This document shows positions 44,525 through 54,356 of a DNA stretch of 64,000 bases, piece by piece. How positions within the stretch are numbered: the stretch's first letter is position 1; each line of letters opens with the position of its first letter. Under the pieces are notes generated by a model, which saw nothing but the letters and a program-made list of their open reading frames with translations, searched no databases and was not told where the DNA came from. Both the position numbers and the translations under genes were made by a program. Origin of the DNA: Rivularia sp. MS3 (GTDB taxonomy: Bacteria; Cyanobacteriota; Cyanobacteriia; Cyanobacteriales; Nostocaceae); assembly GCA_019192545.1 (NCBI GenBank), contig JAHCMI010000023.1, positions 42,561 through 106,560 of the forward strand, written 5' to 3'.

Positions 44525-45268
44525 CTATTTCTCGAATATCATCAAATGCTGCTGCGGAAGTAATTCTTTAGTTTCTTTCCAGGTTAACCCTACGGCTTGC
44601 ATTTCTCTTTTGACTTGCTTTTGAGTCATTTTATGCAAGCGTTTGATGGCAATAAAAGGATTTTCACCGCGATATTCAACTAATACTGCTTTTCCACCAG
44701 GTTTTAGCGATTTTACAACTCCTTCCATAACTTCTTTGGGATACTCAAATTCGTGATAAGCATCTACCATTAATGCTAAATCAACGCTTTCGGGTGGTAA
44801 ATTTGGATTTGTAGGAGTTGCTAAAACCGGCTCTACGTTATCAATTTTTGTTTCCTTTTTGAAAAAATCAATAATATCTAACATTTCTGGCTGAATATCT
44901 ACAGCCAACACCTTTCCGTCCAATACCTTCGGAGCAATGCGAAAACTCATATAGCCAGTACCGGCACCGATATCTGCAACAACATCAGTATCTTCGAGTT
45001 CAAGAGCGCTAACAATTTTGCTGGGTTGTTCCTGGGATTCACGGGTAGGTCTTTCCAACCACATCGCACCTTTATGTCCCATTACTTGAGAAATTTCTCT
45101 ACCCATGTAAACTTTACCAATACCATCGGAACTAGGAATAGATTTCTGTTGGTAATCAGTAGATGTATTGGCGATCGCCTGATTAACAGGACAAAACAGC
45201 AACCCCACCAGCATTATTAAAATAATTCCAGTAAAGCGTAAAAAACTTAATTTATGATTTCTGTTCAT
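44525..45268 (-). CDS. Exported class I SAM-dependent methyltransferase
   Basis: The 247-residue protein begins with a signal peptide or anchor (SFLRFTGIILIMLVGLLFCP, then VNQAIANTS). The SAM site is VVADIGAGTGYMSFRIAPKV at about 90-109, with VLAVDIQPEMLDII, VDLALMVDAYHEFEYPKEVM and GGKAVLVEYRGENPF after it. Methyltransferases of this cyanobacterial and proteobacterial type with an export signal are known but uncharacterised. The SAM supply in the periplasm is not obvious, so a membrane-anchored cytoplasmic form is possible. CAGTGAA heptads start 3 bases past the stop. Confidence 0.82.
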   Translation of the reverse strand: MNRNHKLSFLRFTGIILIMLVGLLFCPVNQAIANTSTDYQQKSIPSSDGIGKVYMGREISQVMGHKGAMWLERPTRESQEQPSKIVSALELEDTDVVADIGAGTGYMSFRIAPKVLDGKVLAVDIQPEMLDIIDFFKKETKIDNVEPVLATPTNPNLPPESVDLALMVDAYHEFEYPKEVMEGVVKSLKPGGKAVLVEYRGENPFIAIKRLHKMTQKQVKREMQAVGLTWKETKELLPQQHLMIFEK

Positions 45269-45408
45269 TTTATTAAAAACGGTTATTTTGAATAGGTCAA
45301 AGGTGAAAAATTAATTCCTGACTCCTAACTTTTAATTAAAAATTTAATATCTAAATCTAAAACATAAAATTTAAAGTATAAAAACTATACATTTGTGCCC
45401 ATCCTTTA

Positions 45409-45445
45409 ACCTTTAACCTTTGACCTTTGACCTCTAACCTTTAAC
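45409..45445. repeat. AAAGGTT heptads containing the phosphoesterase stop
   Basis: On the minus strand the coding end GTA GGT TAA runs into AGGTTAGAGGTCAAAGGTCA; the TAA stop lies inside the first GGTTAAA unit. Confidence 0.75.
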
Positions 45446-47012
45446 CTACCGTAAACGGTTCCATTTCAGGATAATTCCATCGTTGCTCATAACGTTCGGC
45501 GACGAATGGTTTGACAATAAACTTAACAGGTAACCCTGCTTTAACATCAATTCGGATTCCAGAATAAGCAGAGCGTGCTAGTGATTCGTAACCCTTACGA
45601 CCGACAAAAAGCAAAGAATCCGCAACTTTACGGCTGGGTTTATCGGGCATATAATCAAAAGTTTCCATTAATTCTGACCCTAACTCACTCTGACGACGGG
45701 GATAATGACCGCTGCCGCCGCTGACAATACAGTTGATATAAGAATCTGCATGTCCGGTGTCGGTTGTAACAAGATGTTCCAAACAGTGGGCGTGTCCGTT
45801 TAAAATTAAGTCAACAATTGGACGTTTCTCTTTTAAATTCCCAATAGTTTGAGCAACTTCATCAAAAACCCATCGCAGACGACGACGCACGGCTAATGTT
45901 TGCGCTTGATTCCACTTGTTAGCTTCTGTAACGTAGGGTGGATGGTGAAAGAAAATGATACGAGCGCGAACTTCTGAATTATTCCAAGATTCAATTAACC
46001 GATTCTTCAACCATTCAAGTTGTTCAAAATCAACTTGGAGATGATGGGATGCTAGCTGTTTTTCGATATCAACTTTGATTTCGTTAATCTGACTTAATCT
46101 GGCTTCGAGTGTATCGCTTCGTTGGGCATCTTTGGGATTATCGAGGTTTAGTTTATCGTATTCTTCTAAAATCTGCTGTTCTTCAATATCTATTTCATCG
46201 CGGCGCTGATTTAAAGCTTTTCGGCGAATATCTCCTTGTGGTGTTTCGGGTATCGGTGAAGGGTCGTTAATAGTATTTGAATCAAGAGCAAAAAAGTCAA
46301 TGCCGCCGTAACGAAACGTATAATAACGGTTTGGTAAGCGGGTAAAATGTCCCGGCTCATAGCGCAAACAGCGCCCGCTGTCGGTTTTTGCGGTGTAATG
46401 TTCGTCTAAATGAAACTCTAAATTCTGCTTGCGGTTAAACCTAGCTAAATAATCCAAAAATGCTTTTGCATAAGCATCACCTTGTTCGGAGCCATGCCAA
46501 CCAATTTCAAAATCTTTATAACGCAATAATCGACGTAATTTCAGCGTGGGGCCTGTAAGTACCCGATACATTAAAGGTACATCATAATAATCATGATTTC
46601 CCAAAGTTGTCAGAATCGGAGTATCAAACACCATATTGTCATAGGTGATATTTTTGGGATTTTCACCACCTTTGATAAATTCGCGATAGGGTTCGATAAA
46701 ATTAGACGGATAATATTCGCGAGAACCAACTGTATAAATAACGTCGCCAGTGTGCAAAACAAAACGGCATTCATGGCGATGCTGAAGCATTAATTTAGCT
46801 ATTTCTCGCTGGGGATGATATCCATATTGGCAAGTAGTACCAGTATCGCCAATAACCATAAAAGAGAAGTCTTCACTATCCTCCTTACCGTCATCGATAA
46901 CCATACTAGTTTGGTCAATTCCCCGTTGCACAATACTTTCATGCTGCCATAATACCCGCTGCTTCATTTTCTCGATTTTTACGGGAATAGCAGGCTCCAT
47001 TATCAAATCCAT
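45441..47012 (-). CDS. Calcineurin-like metallophosphoesterase
   Basis: This 523-residue protein has the metallophosphoesterase metal motifs in order: MVIGDTGTTCQYG, VLHTGDVIYTVGS, TLGNHDYYDVP, and later FFHHPPYV and NGHAHCLEHL. A Glu/Arg-rich insertion of about 100 residues (about 265-330) separates the halves. No signal peptide is seen, so it should act in the cytoplasm. Members hydrolyse phosphomono- or diesters; the substrate is unknown. The gene is divergent from the restriction gene at 47148, 135 bases apart. Confidence 0.87.
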   Translation of the reverse strand: MDLIMEPAIPVKIEKMKQRVLWQHESIVQRGIDQTSMVIDDGKEDSEDFSFMVIGDTGTTCQYGYHPQREIAKLMLQHRHECRFVLHTGDVIYTVGSREYYPSNFIEPYREFIKGGENPKNITYDNMVFDTPILTTLGNHDYYDVPLMYRVLTGPTLKLRRLLRYKDFEIGWHGSEQGDAYAKAFLDYLARFNRKQNLEFHLDEHYTAKTDSGRCLRYEPGHFTRLPNRYYTFRYGGIDFFALDSNTINDPSPIPETPQGDIRRKALNQRRDEIDIEEQQILEEYDKLNLDNPKDAQRSDTLEARLSQINEIKVDIEKQLASHHLQVDFEQLEWLKNRLIESWNNSEVRARIIFFHHPPYVTEANKWNQAQTLAVRRRLRWVFDEVAQTIGNLKEKRPIVDLILNGHAHCLEHLVTTDTGHADSYINCIVSGGSGHYPRRQSELGSELMETFDYMPDKPSRKVADSLLFVGRKGYESLARSAYSGIRIDVKAGLPVKFIVKPFVAERYEQRWNYPEMEPFTVG

Positions 47013-47147
47013 CGCTGATTACTCCGGGTAAAGCACGCATACTGATTGTAACTAATTGTTACGAGATGGGGAAGTAAAAATACAAATATATAAATCCGAT
47101 CATTCTTGGGAAGACTAAAAGTGATTCAGGAATGAACAATATTTTTT

Positions 47148-47945
47148 ATGCCTACCGAGTTAACAGCCGATACTTTGATACCGCTTTCTGTGTTAGAGCG
47201 AAAAGCTTTAGTTTTACAGTATGCTTCAACAATTGATGCAACTGATATATTAGATAAATCTTTATGTTCAGCTTACAAATATGGGAAAGTGATTTCCCTA
47301 ATAGCAGAAGATTATTTTAAATGTCAAATTGAACAAGATACTTTAGGTGATTCTGTATTGAAAACTAAACGACAGAGCAAATTAATTAAAAATCAAATTG
47401 AAATTTTTACAACAGATTTTATTGATTGGTTAGTAAAATATTTTGAAACGCAAAAAGTTACACTAAAAAATAATCCTAATCCGCGCAATATTTACGAACT
47501 TTGTGGCGCAAGTTTATTGGTGACTAGTAATTCTGTAACTAGACAACTTAATACGAGAATGGGGAAGCTTTGGGAAGGAATATCTAATATTAGTCCTTAC
47601 GTAATTATTCCAGAATTAGAATTTGGCGCAAAAGTGACTGGTGTTGATATTGTAATTTTGTCAAATGGAACAGTTCATTTTGCACAATTAAAGACTCAAA
47701 AGAATACGCTTACGGGCAGTCAAGCACCGAGAGCTAAAAAGGAATTAGGTATCCATGAAAATTCATTATTTTGTGCGGCTTTCGATTTAAGTGGATGGAC
47801 ATTCCCACAAAATGATAAAATTCCTCGCATTGCTGGTAAAGCTTTCTGGGATAAGATTCAAATAGATTATAGTACTGTTGAAACTTACACCAGAAATATG
47901 TTGCAGAGAATAGATAAAGTTTATGCAGAATTAGCAGCAAGTTAA
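47148..47945 (+). CDS. Predicted type II restriction endonuclease
   Basis: The 265-residue protein lies tail to tail, 12 bases from a C5 DNA methyltransferase, which is the main reason for the call. A PD-(D/E)xK-type core can be read as E143 (LWEGIS), D167 (GVDIVILSNG) and Q180-L-K182 (VHFAQLKTQKN), a QxK variant known in several type II enzymes. The end has FCAAFDLSGWTFP and IPRIAGKAFWDK. An ApaLI-like relation is possible but uncertain. The site cut cannot be predicted from sequence. Confidence 0.7.
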   Translation: MPTELTADTLIPLSVLERKALVLQYASTIDATDILDKSLCSAYKYGKVISLIAEDYFKCQIEQDTLGDSVLKTKRQSKLIKNQIEIFTTDFIDWLVKYFETQKVTLKNNPNPRNIYELCGASLLVTSNSVTRQLNTRMGKLWEGISNISPYVIIPELEFGAKVTGVDIVILSNGTVHFAQLKTQKNTLTGSQAPRAKKELGIHENSLFCAAFDLSGWTFPQNDKIPRIAGKAFWDKIQIDYSTVETYTRNMLQRIDKVYAELAAS

Positions 47946-47957
47946 TAAATAGCTTTG

Positions 47958-49133
47958 TTAAAAAGAGAAAAGTGAAAGTTGTTCTGCTATCTGCTTTCCT
48001 TTTGGTTTATTTCCTTGAATTAATTTATATAGATAATCGCCAATTGTAAAGGCAAGTTGCACTGGTACTGCATTACCAATTTGTTTATATTTAGAACTTA
48101 CCGAACCATAAAAAATCCAGTCGTCTGGAAAAGTTTGAATCCTGGCACATTCTCGCACGCTTAAAGGACGCAATTCTACAGGGTGACACATATCAGTAGC
48201 TTTCTGATGGGGACTTGTAGTAACAGTAGGTGACGGTTTAGCCCAAGATAAACGTCGATAAAATCCGACTTTTCCACCACCGGAATTATAAGCACCTCCC
48301 ATTGCTTCTTTCTTCAAATCTTCAGGCAAATATCTCCAGTTTTGCCCTTGTTTCAATAATCTAAGATATTTCAAGCGGCTTTCTGAATATTTAGAAAATT
48401 CTGGTTGCGAATCTGATAAATTTGTTAAAGCATCTTTTAAAGTCAGCCATTTGGGTAAATTATTACCATCTTTAGAATGTGTCGCTAAAGGAAATGCAAT
48501 GGGTTCATCATCTCTAGAGCCAATAAATATCACACGCTGTCTATTTTGTGGAACTCCGTAATCTGCTGCTTCTAAAAGGTTGTAAACTACGCTGTAACCA
48601 AGGGTTTTAAATTCGGATAAAACCATTTGTAGCGCAGCACCACGCATTTCAATTTTTGATAACGGTGGATTATTTTTTCCTCTCATATTATGAGGACGAT
48701 GTTGAATTGGAGCGGAAAGCAAACCTTTAACATTTTCCATAATAAAAAAACGAGGTTGAATTTGCTTTACAATACGAATAAAGTCCATGAATAAACTTCC
48801 GCGAGGATCCATCACCGAAGCTCGTTTTCCTGCGGTACTAAATGGCTGACAAGGAGGACCACCCGTAACTAAATCGACTTCACCCGGATGTAAAGCTCTA
48901 CCTAAATTTAGAACTTTTCCACCTTCTAAAAGTAAATCATGAGCTATTACTTTTTCAATTTCTCTAGACACAGCACTTTCTTGAAGATATGGTCTATTTA
49001 AAGCGATAGTTTTTACTGCATCGCTTTCTTTTTCAACTACAGTTACTGTATTAAATCCAGCTTTTTCAAGACCTAAATCTAAACCAAAAGCTCCCGTAAA
49101 TAAAGAAATAGAAATAGCTTTGCCATTTATCAT
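47958..49133 (-). CDS. DNA (cytosine-5) methyltransferase
   Basis: The 391-residue enzyme has all the core motifs of C5 methyltransferases: SLFTGAFGLDLGLEKAGF (I), GGPPCQPFSTAGKR (IV, catalytic Cys), FFIMENVKGLL (VI), VPQNRQRVIFIG (VIII), RPLSVRECARIQTFPDDW (IX) and KYKQIGNAVPVQLA (X). It protects the host DNA from the endonuclease gene next to it. I chose the ATG at 49133; a TTG 33 bases upstream is in frame but adds residues before motif I that families lack. Recognition site unknown. Confidence 0.92.
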   Translation of the reverse strand: MINGKAISISLFTGAFGLDLGLEKAGFNTVTVVEKESDAVKTIALNRPYLQESAVSREIEKVIAHDLLLEGGKVLNLGRALHPGEVDLVTGGPPCQPFSTAGKRASVMDPRGSLFMDFIRIVKQIQPRFFIMENVKGLLSAPIQHRPHNMRGKNNPPLSKIEMRGAALQMVLSEFKTLGYSVVYNLLEAADYGVPQNRQRVIFIGSRDDEPIAFPLATHSKDGNNLPKWLTLKDALTNLSDSQPEFSKYSESRLKYLRLLKQGQNWRYLPEDLKKEAMGGAYNSGGGKVGFYRRLSWAKPSPTVTTSPHQKATDMCHPVELRPLSVRECARIQTFPDDWIFYGSVSSKYKQIGNAVPVQLAFTIGDYLYKLIQGNKPKGKQIAEQLSLFSF

Positions 49134-49409
49134 AATTATTGCTTTGGTGGTATTACAGAAAATCAAAAATAAAACCTAATATACTAAAAATAGTATTTGA
49201 TTAATGTACGAATAGATAAAAATTTTCTGTATAGTTGTTGAAGGTGCATTAGTTATAACTTTATTCATGACGATCGCTATATTGTTTCACCGAATTATCA
49301 TCAATCTAAATTAAGGAGACGTAACAGTGCTACGTCTCTACATTAGTGTCAATTATCTACAAAATCTTTTCTTCTTGTCCCCTTGTCTCCCTATCTCCCC
49401 ATCATCTCA

Positions 49410-51236
49410 TCACCGATACCCCTGTGCTTGCAAGGAAAACAGCGTCGCATACCTCCCGTTTGCTTGCAATAATTCTTCATGGGTTCCCGTCTCCAACACT
49501 TCACCCTGCTCTATAACGACAATTTTGTCAGCCATTCTTACGGTAGAAAAACGGTGGGATATCAAAAACACCATTTTATCTTGAGTTAATCTACGAAAAC
49601 GGTCAAAAATTTCGTATTCTGCTTGGGAATCTATTGCCGACGTAGGTTCATCCAACACGAGAATATCGGCGTTTTTTCGCATAAAAGCCCGAGAAAGAGC
49701 GATTTTCTGCCATTGTCCGCCGGAAAGCTCTTGTCCTGATTTAAACCAACGTCCTAATTGAGTTGTGAAACCATCTGGTAATCTATCAATAAAAGGTTGA
49801 GCCATGCCTTTTTCGGCAGCGATTTCCCATGCTGTTTCATCTTCCAATTTTTCCACATCACCAACACCGATATTTTCACCAACGGTAAATTGGTAGCGAA
49901 CAAAATTCTGAAAAATTACCCCAATTCTTCTTCTTAATGCATCCAAATCCCACTCTTCCAAATTCAATCCATCTAATAAAATTCTTCCCGATTCTGGAGT
50001 ATAAAGTCGGGTGAGCAATTTAATTAAAGTTGTCTTTCCGGAACCGTTTTCACCGACAATTGCTAATTTTTCACCGGGTTTGAGATGCAGCGAAATATCT
50101 TTTAAAGCTGGTTTTGTACTTCCAGGATAGGTAAAAGTAACATTTTCAAACCGAATTCCGTCTTGAGGATTTATACCTTTAGTTGCTCTACCATATTTAA
50201 TGGGTACTTCTTCTTCTAAAAATTCGTAAAGGTTGGAAAGATACAAATTATCCTCATACATTCCACCGATAGAAGTTAAAGCACTCGCAAAAGTAGTTTG
50301 TCCCTGACGAAATACGGTAAGATACATCGTCATATCTCCTAGAGAGATTCTACCCGCAACTGTTTCTAACACAATCCACGCATAGGCAACGTAGAAAGTT
50401 GCAGTACTTAACAAACCTAATAAGTAACTCCAAAAACCCCGCTTGACTGTTAAATCCCTATCTTCACCGTAAAGTTGATGAAACAAATTGCGGTAACGCC
50501 CTAATAACATTCCACCAAGCTGATAGAGTTTCACCTCCTTGGCAAAATCTTCCCTTGCAACCAGCGTCTCTAAATAACGCTGCTGGCGAGTTTCCGGGGC
50601 ACGCCAGCGAAATAAACGAAAAGCTTGTCCCGCGAAGCGAGTTTCCGCAACAAATGCAGGTATGGCGGCTAAAATCAGTATGGCTACAGCCCATGCAGAA
50701 AAGCTTATCAGCAAAGCACCATAAGTAAGCAGCGATAAACCACTTTGCACCAAACCAAAAGTACGGTTAACTAAAGAAAGCGGACGACTAGAAGCTTCCC
50801 GTCGCGCATTGGTCATTTTGTCGTAAAATTCGGAATCTTCAAATTGACGCAATTCTAGTGTCAGCGCTTTTTCGATAATCAGTACATTTACTCGTTGTCC
50901 GAGCAACACTCTTAACAACGACTGAGCAATACTAAGTCCGCGCTGACTACCAGCAAGTAAAGCCACAGCAACAGCTTCTAATCCCACATACATTAAAGGC
51001 AAAGAAGTATTGAGATTATCTTGTAGAGATAAATTTCTGGTTTCAACAACAGCATCAACAATTAATTTACCGATGTAGGCAACAGCAGCCGGTAAAAGCC
51101 CCGCCACTAAAGTTAAAACTGCCAGAATAATCGTGAGAGTGCGGTTAGTAGTCCAAACTAAATTTACAGCGCGTCCGCTATAGCGAAATACAGCGAAAGA
51201 TTGGCGTAAGTTGTTACGTAATTTGCTTATCCTCAT
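49410..51236 (-). CDS. ABC exporter, fused membrane and ATPase domains
   Basis: The 608-residue half-transporter has six membrane helices in its first 320 residues (LTIILAVLTLVAGLLPAAVAY, LLTYGALLISFSAWAVAILI). The ATPase part has Walker A GENGSGKTTL, the Q-loop VIFQNFVRY, signature LSGGQWQKIALSRA, Walker B ILVLDEPTS and the switch His in LISHRFST. It works as a dimer and probably exports a lipid, peptide or drug-like compound. No partner gene is adjacent. The frame and length are intact. Confidence 0.9.
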   Translation of the reverse strand: MRISKLRNNLRQSFAVFRYSGRAVNLVWTTNRTLTIILAVLTLVAGLLPAAVAYIGKLIVDAVVETRNLSLQDNLNTSLPLMYVGLEAVAVALLAGSQRGLSIAQSLLRVLLGQRVNVLIIEKALTLELRQFEDSEFYDKMTNARREASSRPLSLVNRTFGLVQSGLSLLTYGALLISFSAWAVAILILAAIPAFVAETRFAGQAFRLFRWRAPETRQQRYLETLVAREDFAKEVKLYQLGGMLLGRYRNLFHQLYGEDRDLTVKRGFWSYLLGLLSTATFYVAYAWIVLETVAGRISLGDMTMYLTVFRQGQTTFASALTSIGGMYEDNLYLSNLYEFLEEEVPIKYGRATKGINPQDGIRFENVTFTYPGSTKPALKDISLHLKPGEKLAIVGENGSGKTTLIKLLTRLYTPESGRILLDGLNLEEWDLDALRRRIGVIFQNFVRYQFTVGENIGVGDVEKLEDETAWEIAAEKGMAQPFIDRLPDGFTTQLGRWFKSGQELSGGQWQKIALSRAFMRKNADILVLDEPTSAIDSQAEYEIFDRFRRLTQDKMVFLISHRFSTVRMADKIVVIEQGEVLETGTHEELLQANGRYATLFSLQAQGYR

Positions 51237-51503
51237 TTTTCTGAATATAGCGCGAAATTAGTGGCGATCGCCGAGGAAAGTGTATAAAGTATTAATATAT
51301 TTATTTAGCTACGGTAATCAAATGATTTCTAATTATTACGTATATGAAGACTCTATATAGCAATACGAGGTGAAAAATACTGAATAAATAAAAATGTTTT
51401 TACATATATTTTAAAATAAATTCAGTATTTTTTCTTAGTTAAAATCAATAAACAAAGAAATGAAATCAAGTTTAAATTTCAATTAATAAATCTACAATAA
51501 AAA
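51237..51503. other. AT-rich divergent control region
   Basis: It contains one HIP1 octamer near 51263 and AT-rich sequence between the ABC exporter and the first 97-residue gene. No frame and no clear promoter pair were fixed. Confidence 0.35.
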
Positions 51504-51797
51504 ATGACATCATTACCTATCGTAACTTGTACTAAAACTCACAATAATATTAAATATAATAACGTCATCAACTGGACTTTACTTGAAAATTTCAATGTAA
51601 TATACGAATCAAGTTGTCCAGAGAAAAGCATTTATCGCAAACAAGAAATGTGTTTTGATGATTTGCCCCTACAAATAAAAATTATGATAGCAAAACAAGC
51701 AATAAAGAGCAGTAGATTAAAGACTTTGGAATCAAAATCGCAGTTTAAATTAGTGCTTTTTGCCGTGAAGGAATCAGCTATAAATTCTTGGTTATAA
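51504..51797 (+). CDS. Unknown 97-residue protein, paralogue A
   Basis: The protein is not of a recognised family. It has VTCTKTHNNIKYNNVINWTL, ENFNVIYESSCPEKSIYRKQ and LPLQIKIMIAKQAIKSSRLK as main segments. The next gene on the strand encodes a clear relative aligned from the first residue. Cys9 and Cys38 are conserved between the two. The middle looks like a beta hairpin (WTLLENFNVIYESSCP) followed by two helices. No signal peptide. The function is unknown. Confidence 0.6.
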   Translation: MTSLPIVTCTKTHNNIKYNNVINWTLLENFNVIYESSCPEKSIYRKQEMCFDDLPLQIKIMIAKQAIKSSRLKTLESKSQFKLVLFAVKESAINSWL

Positions 51798-52243
51798 GCT
51801 GCTAAGCGTCTAATTTATATACGATATGCAGGCTGTTCGAGCCGCACTACAATTATTGGGTTTTTTGGCTTATACAATTTAACTGCACATCAGCTTAGTT
51901 ATAAAATACATAGGCTATTAACTATAAAAATAGATTAAATATAATGTATAGTTCGCTAAATAGTTAGTGCAACTTGAGAAACTTAGTTTTTTAAAAAAGC
52001 AAATTTATAGTAATTTTAACTAATTGTATCTTTTCTCACTCATGCATGATTGCTATATCAGTGTTTGTATTTATTTTTATATATATAACGTGAATCTAAC
52101 GGTGATTATTGAAAAAGAAAAAAATAGAGTATTTGCAGACAAATTAGATTAAGTCACAATATTGTCACCCTTGAGAGGAGAATATATTAATTAGTTATCA
52201 GCACAATATAAATTCTGCTATCGAGATGAACCTATTACTAGAT
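51798..52243. other. Spacer between the 97-residue paralogues
   Basis: About 430 bases of AT-rich sequence with no reading frame of interest. No repeat shared with other spacers was noticed, which is unusual in this window. Confidence 0.4.
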
Positions 52244-52519
52244 ATGAAAGCATCACCTGTTGTAACTTGCGCTAAAGACCTAACTAATCTTAAGTATGGA
52301 ACAATTAGCAAATGGACGCTGTATGAAAATTTTACAGTTAATTACGAATGGTCTTGTCCTGAAAAAAATAATTCTCGTAGGCAAGAAATAGAGTTTGAAA
52401 ATTTGCCATTAGATATACAAATTATGATAGCGAAAGCAGCAATTAAAAATCCTTATTTAAAGAATCTAGAATCCGAACGGCAGTTGTTGTTAGTTCATCT
52501 TGCTGTATTAAATAATTAA
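52244..52519 (+). CDS. Unknown protein, paralogue B
   Basis: It aligns with the gene at 51504 without gaps from MKASPVVTCAKDLTNLKYGT through ENFTVNYEWSCPEKNNSRRQ to LPLDIQIMIAKAAIKNPYLK. By eye more than a third of residues agree, including both Cys. The alignment supports the ATG at 52244; the ATG 18 bases upstream (MNLLLD) is a possible alternative. Family and function are unknown. Confidence 0.6.
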   Translation: MKASPVVTCAKDLTNLKYGTISKWTLYENFTVNYEWSCPEKNNSRRQEIEFENLPLDIQIMIAKAAIKNPYLKNLESERQLLLVHLAVLNN

Positions 52520-52649
52520 TCAACTAATAGTAATAGTAGATAATAAAAAGTAGAGAATCGGGCAAAAATTTACAGCTATTTTAGATTCTGTTACATAGCT
52601 ACAGTTTATTTGCCCCGTTTTAATTAAGTCTATCTAACCAAATTCCGAT

Positions 52650-53363
52650 TCATTTTTTGCTCTGTTTCAGAGAAAGAACTTTTTTCGCACTCCATAGGCT
52701 AATAGCTAAAAACCCGAAAATCATTTGTGGCTCGGGAACAGAAGCGATTCGACGATATTTGATAGGAGTATTAACTATTAAGTCACCTTGAGCATTAAAA
52801 ATTTGGTCTAAAGCATCAATGCTATTCTCTCTAATAGTGACCTGAGAAACAACTTTACCGCCAGAACTTGTAGCACAGCCATCGGGAGCATTGTTTCCAG
52901 TATAAAAATTGGGTTCGTAAGTAATTTCTAAATCGCAACTTACTGGAACCAGGTTGCTAAAATTAACAATGCGTTCGGATTTCGGACGGTTACATATCCC
53001 GCTTAAAACTTCTGGATTAATAACGCTACGAACGCCAAGGTTAACTATATTGTTTCCTTCACTAAAAGAATAAAAGCTATTGCGTTCAAAAACATCACTT
53101 TGCTGTTTTAAGAAAATATTTTGTGTATTCATATCTTGATTTCCACCAGCTAACTCTACGCTACAGGTAGATAAATCAATCAGCGGTACCCTGGGATTAT
53201 TTGCTACTTGTACCGAATTGTCAAAGTTGCCAGTAAACCACTGCGTTACTTCATTTACTTGTGTCTCAATTGATGGAGCAATACTAGCAGTAGCACGATT
53301 TGAATTAGCAAATGTAAATCCTGATAGTATAAATGTCAGAGCATACACTTTGAGTTTATTCAT
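52650..53363 (-). CDS. Exported CpcT/CpeT-like protein with PEP-CTERM tail
   Basis: Of 237 residues, 1-27 form a signal peptide (VYALTFILSGFTFANSNRAT, then ASIA). The body has the pattern of the CpcT/CpeT chromophore-lyase family (VTQWFTGNFDNSVQVANNPR, NIFLKQQSDVFERNSFYSFS). The end carries a PEP-CTERM-type sorting signal: VPEPQ, a hydrophobic stretch (MIFGFLAISLWSA) and a basic tail (KKVLSLKQSKK). Phycobilin lyases act in the cytoplasm, so an exported member probably does something else. Family assignment rests on a motif pattern and is moderate. Confidence 0.6.
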   Translation of the reverse strand: MNKLKVYALTFILSGFTFANSNRATASIAPSIETQVNEVTQWFTGNFDNSVQVANNPRVPLIDLSTCSVELAGGNQDMNTQNIFLKQQSDVFERNSFYSFSEGNNIVNLGVRSVINPEVLSGICNRPKSERIVNFSNLVPVSCDLEITYEPNFYTGNNAPDGCATSSGGKVVSQVTIRENSIDALDQIFNAQGDLIVNTPIKYRRIASVPEPQMIFGFLAISLWSAKKVLSLKQSKK

Positions 53364-53811
53364 AATTTTAGAAGATAGTTTTACTTTACTTCCTTGCTGT
53401 TAAAAGATTACCTATAAATAACCGCAGAGAGCGCAGAGGAAAGAGACATTCACAGATAGATAATTATGCGAGAAGCGAGTAATAGGACTGACGCAATATA
53501 ATCGCTTTTGTATCACGTCTCAATAAAGTATTATGAAAATAGCGTAAATGCTGTTTTGATAGATTTTTTAATTGGTTAGTTTGACTGTGAATAAATTTAT
53601 AATGTAATTTCCAATTAAGCAATATTTCGGAGCAACTAAGCATATTATCTTGATTTATTACATGATTTTTTTTACTAAAATTTTATATTGTTTTTGTATA
53701 AATACTGATATACCAGTATGACTTGAGTAAGATTAAATTTGTATGGCATCTAAATCAAAACTGCTATATTTATTTCTGCTTTCGCGATAATTATCATTAA
53801 AATCATAATTC
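53364..53811. other. Spacer, no gene recognised
   Basis: AT-rich sequence with a lone AATAGGACTGACGCAATAT motif near 53485, a possible half of the AGGACTTACGC family. It should contain the promoter of the CpcT-like gene. Confidence 0.35.
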
Positions 53812-54192
53812 TTAACGCATCAACAGTAAGGGAATACTTAATATACCGAGAAGCATTACAATAGTACTTAAAAACCAAATTAATAAACGACTAGGTCGGT
53901 AATCGGCTCGTTCAATTTGTCGGAATACTCGATTGTAACGCCAAGCAGCTAAAGCAATAACTATAATGCCGATAACTACCAAACATAATCCTAAATTTTC
54001 GGAATTAAATATAGAATAATTTTTAGCTGTTTGACGAGCAGTTGTAGTTTCTAATTGATTTAAAAATAAACTAAATCTAGCGATAGCTAAGCCAAAGCCA
54101 ATTAAAGAAATTGATGTCCGTAACCAAGCGAGAAAAGTTCGTTCGTTAGCTAGATGTTCTCTAAGGCGACTGTCTCTATTTTTATTCGCCAT
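53812..54192 (-). CDS. DUF202 (YidH-like) membrane protein
   Basis: The 126-residue protein starts LREHLANERTFLAWLRTSISLIGFGLAIARF, the hallmark of DUF202. Three membrane helices are visible (LAWLRTSISLIGFGLAIARF, LGLCLVVIGIIVIALAAWRY, LLIWFLSTIVMLLGILSIPL). The function of the family is not known. It is divergent from the alpha/beta hydrolase, 164 bases apart. Confidence 0.85.
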   Translation of the reverse strand: MANKNRDSRLREHLANERTFLAWLRTSISLIGFGLAIARFSLFLNQLETTTARQTAKNYSIFNSENLGLCLVVIGIIVIALAAWRYNRVFRQIERADYRPSRLLIWFLSTIVMLLGILSIPLLLMR

Positions 54193-54356
54193 TGATAAGT
54201 ATAAATTACTGAATATTTAATAATTTTATATTCAAGGCAGTACTAACTGTAAAATAAAATTATATGCTCGAACAGCAAGAGCTTTAAGCATGAACAAAGA
54301 ATTTATGAACCATACCCTGTGGGTGGAAACTGTTTATCAATAACTAATAATGGATT

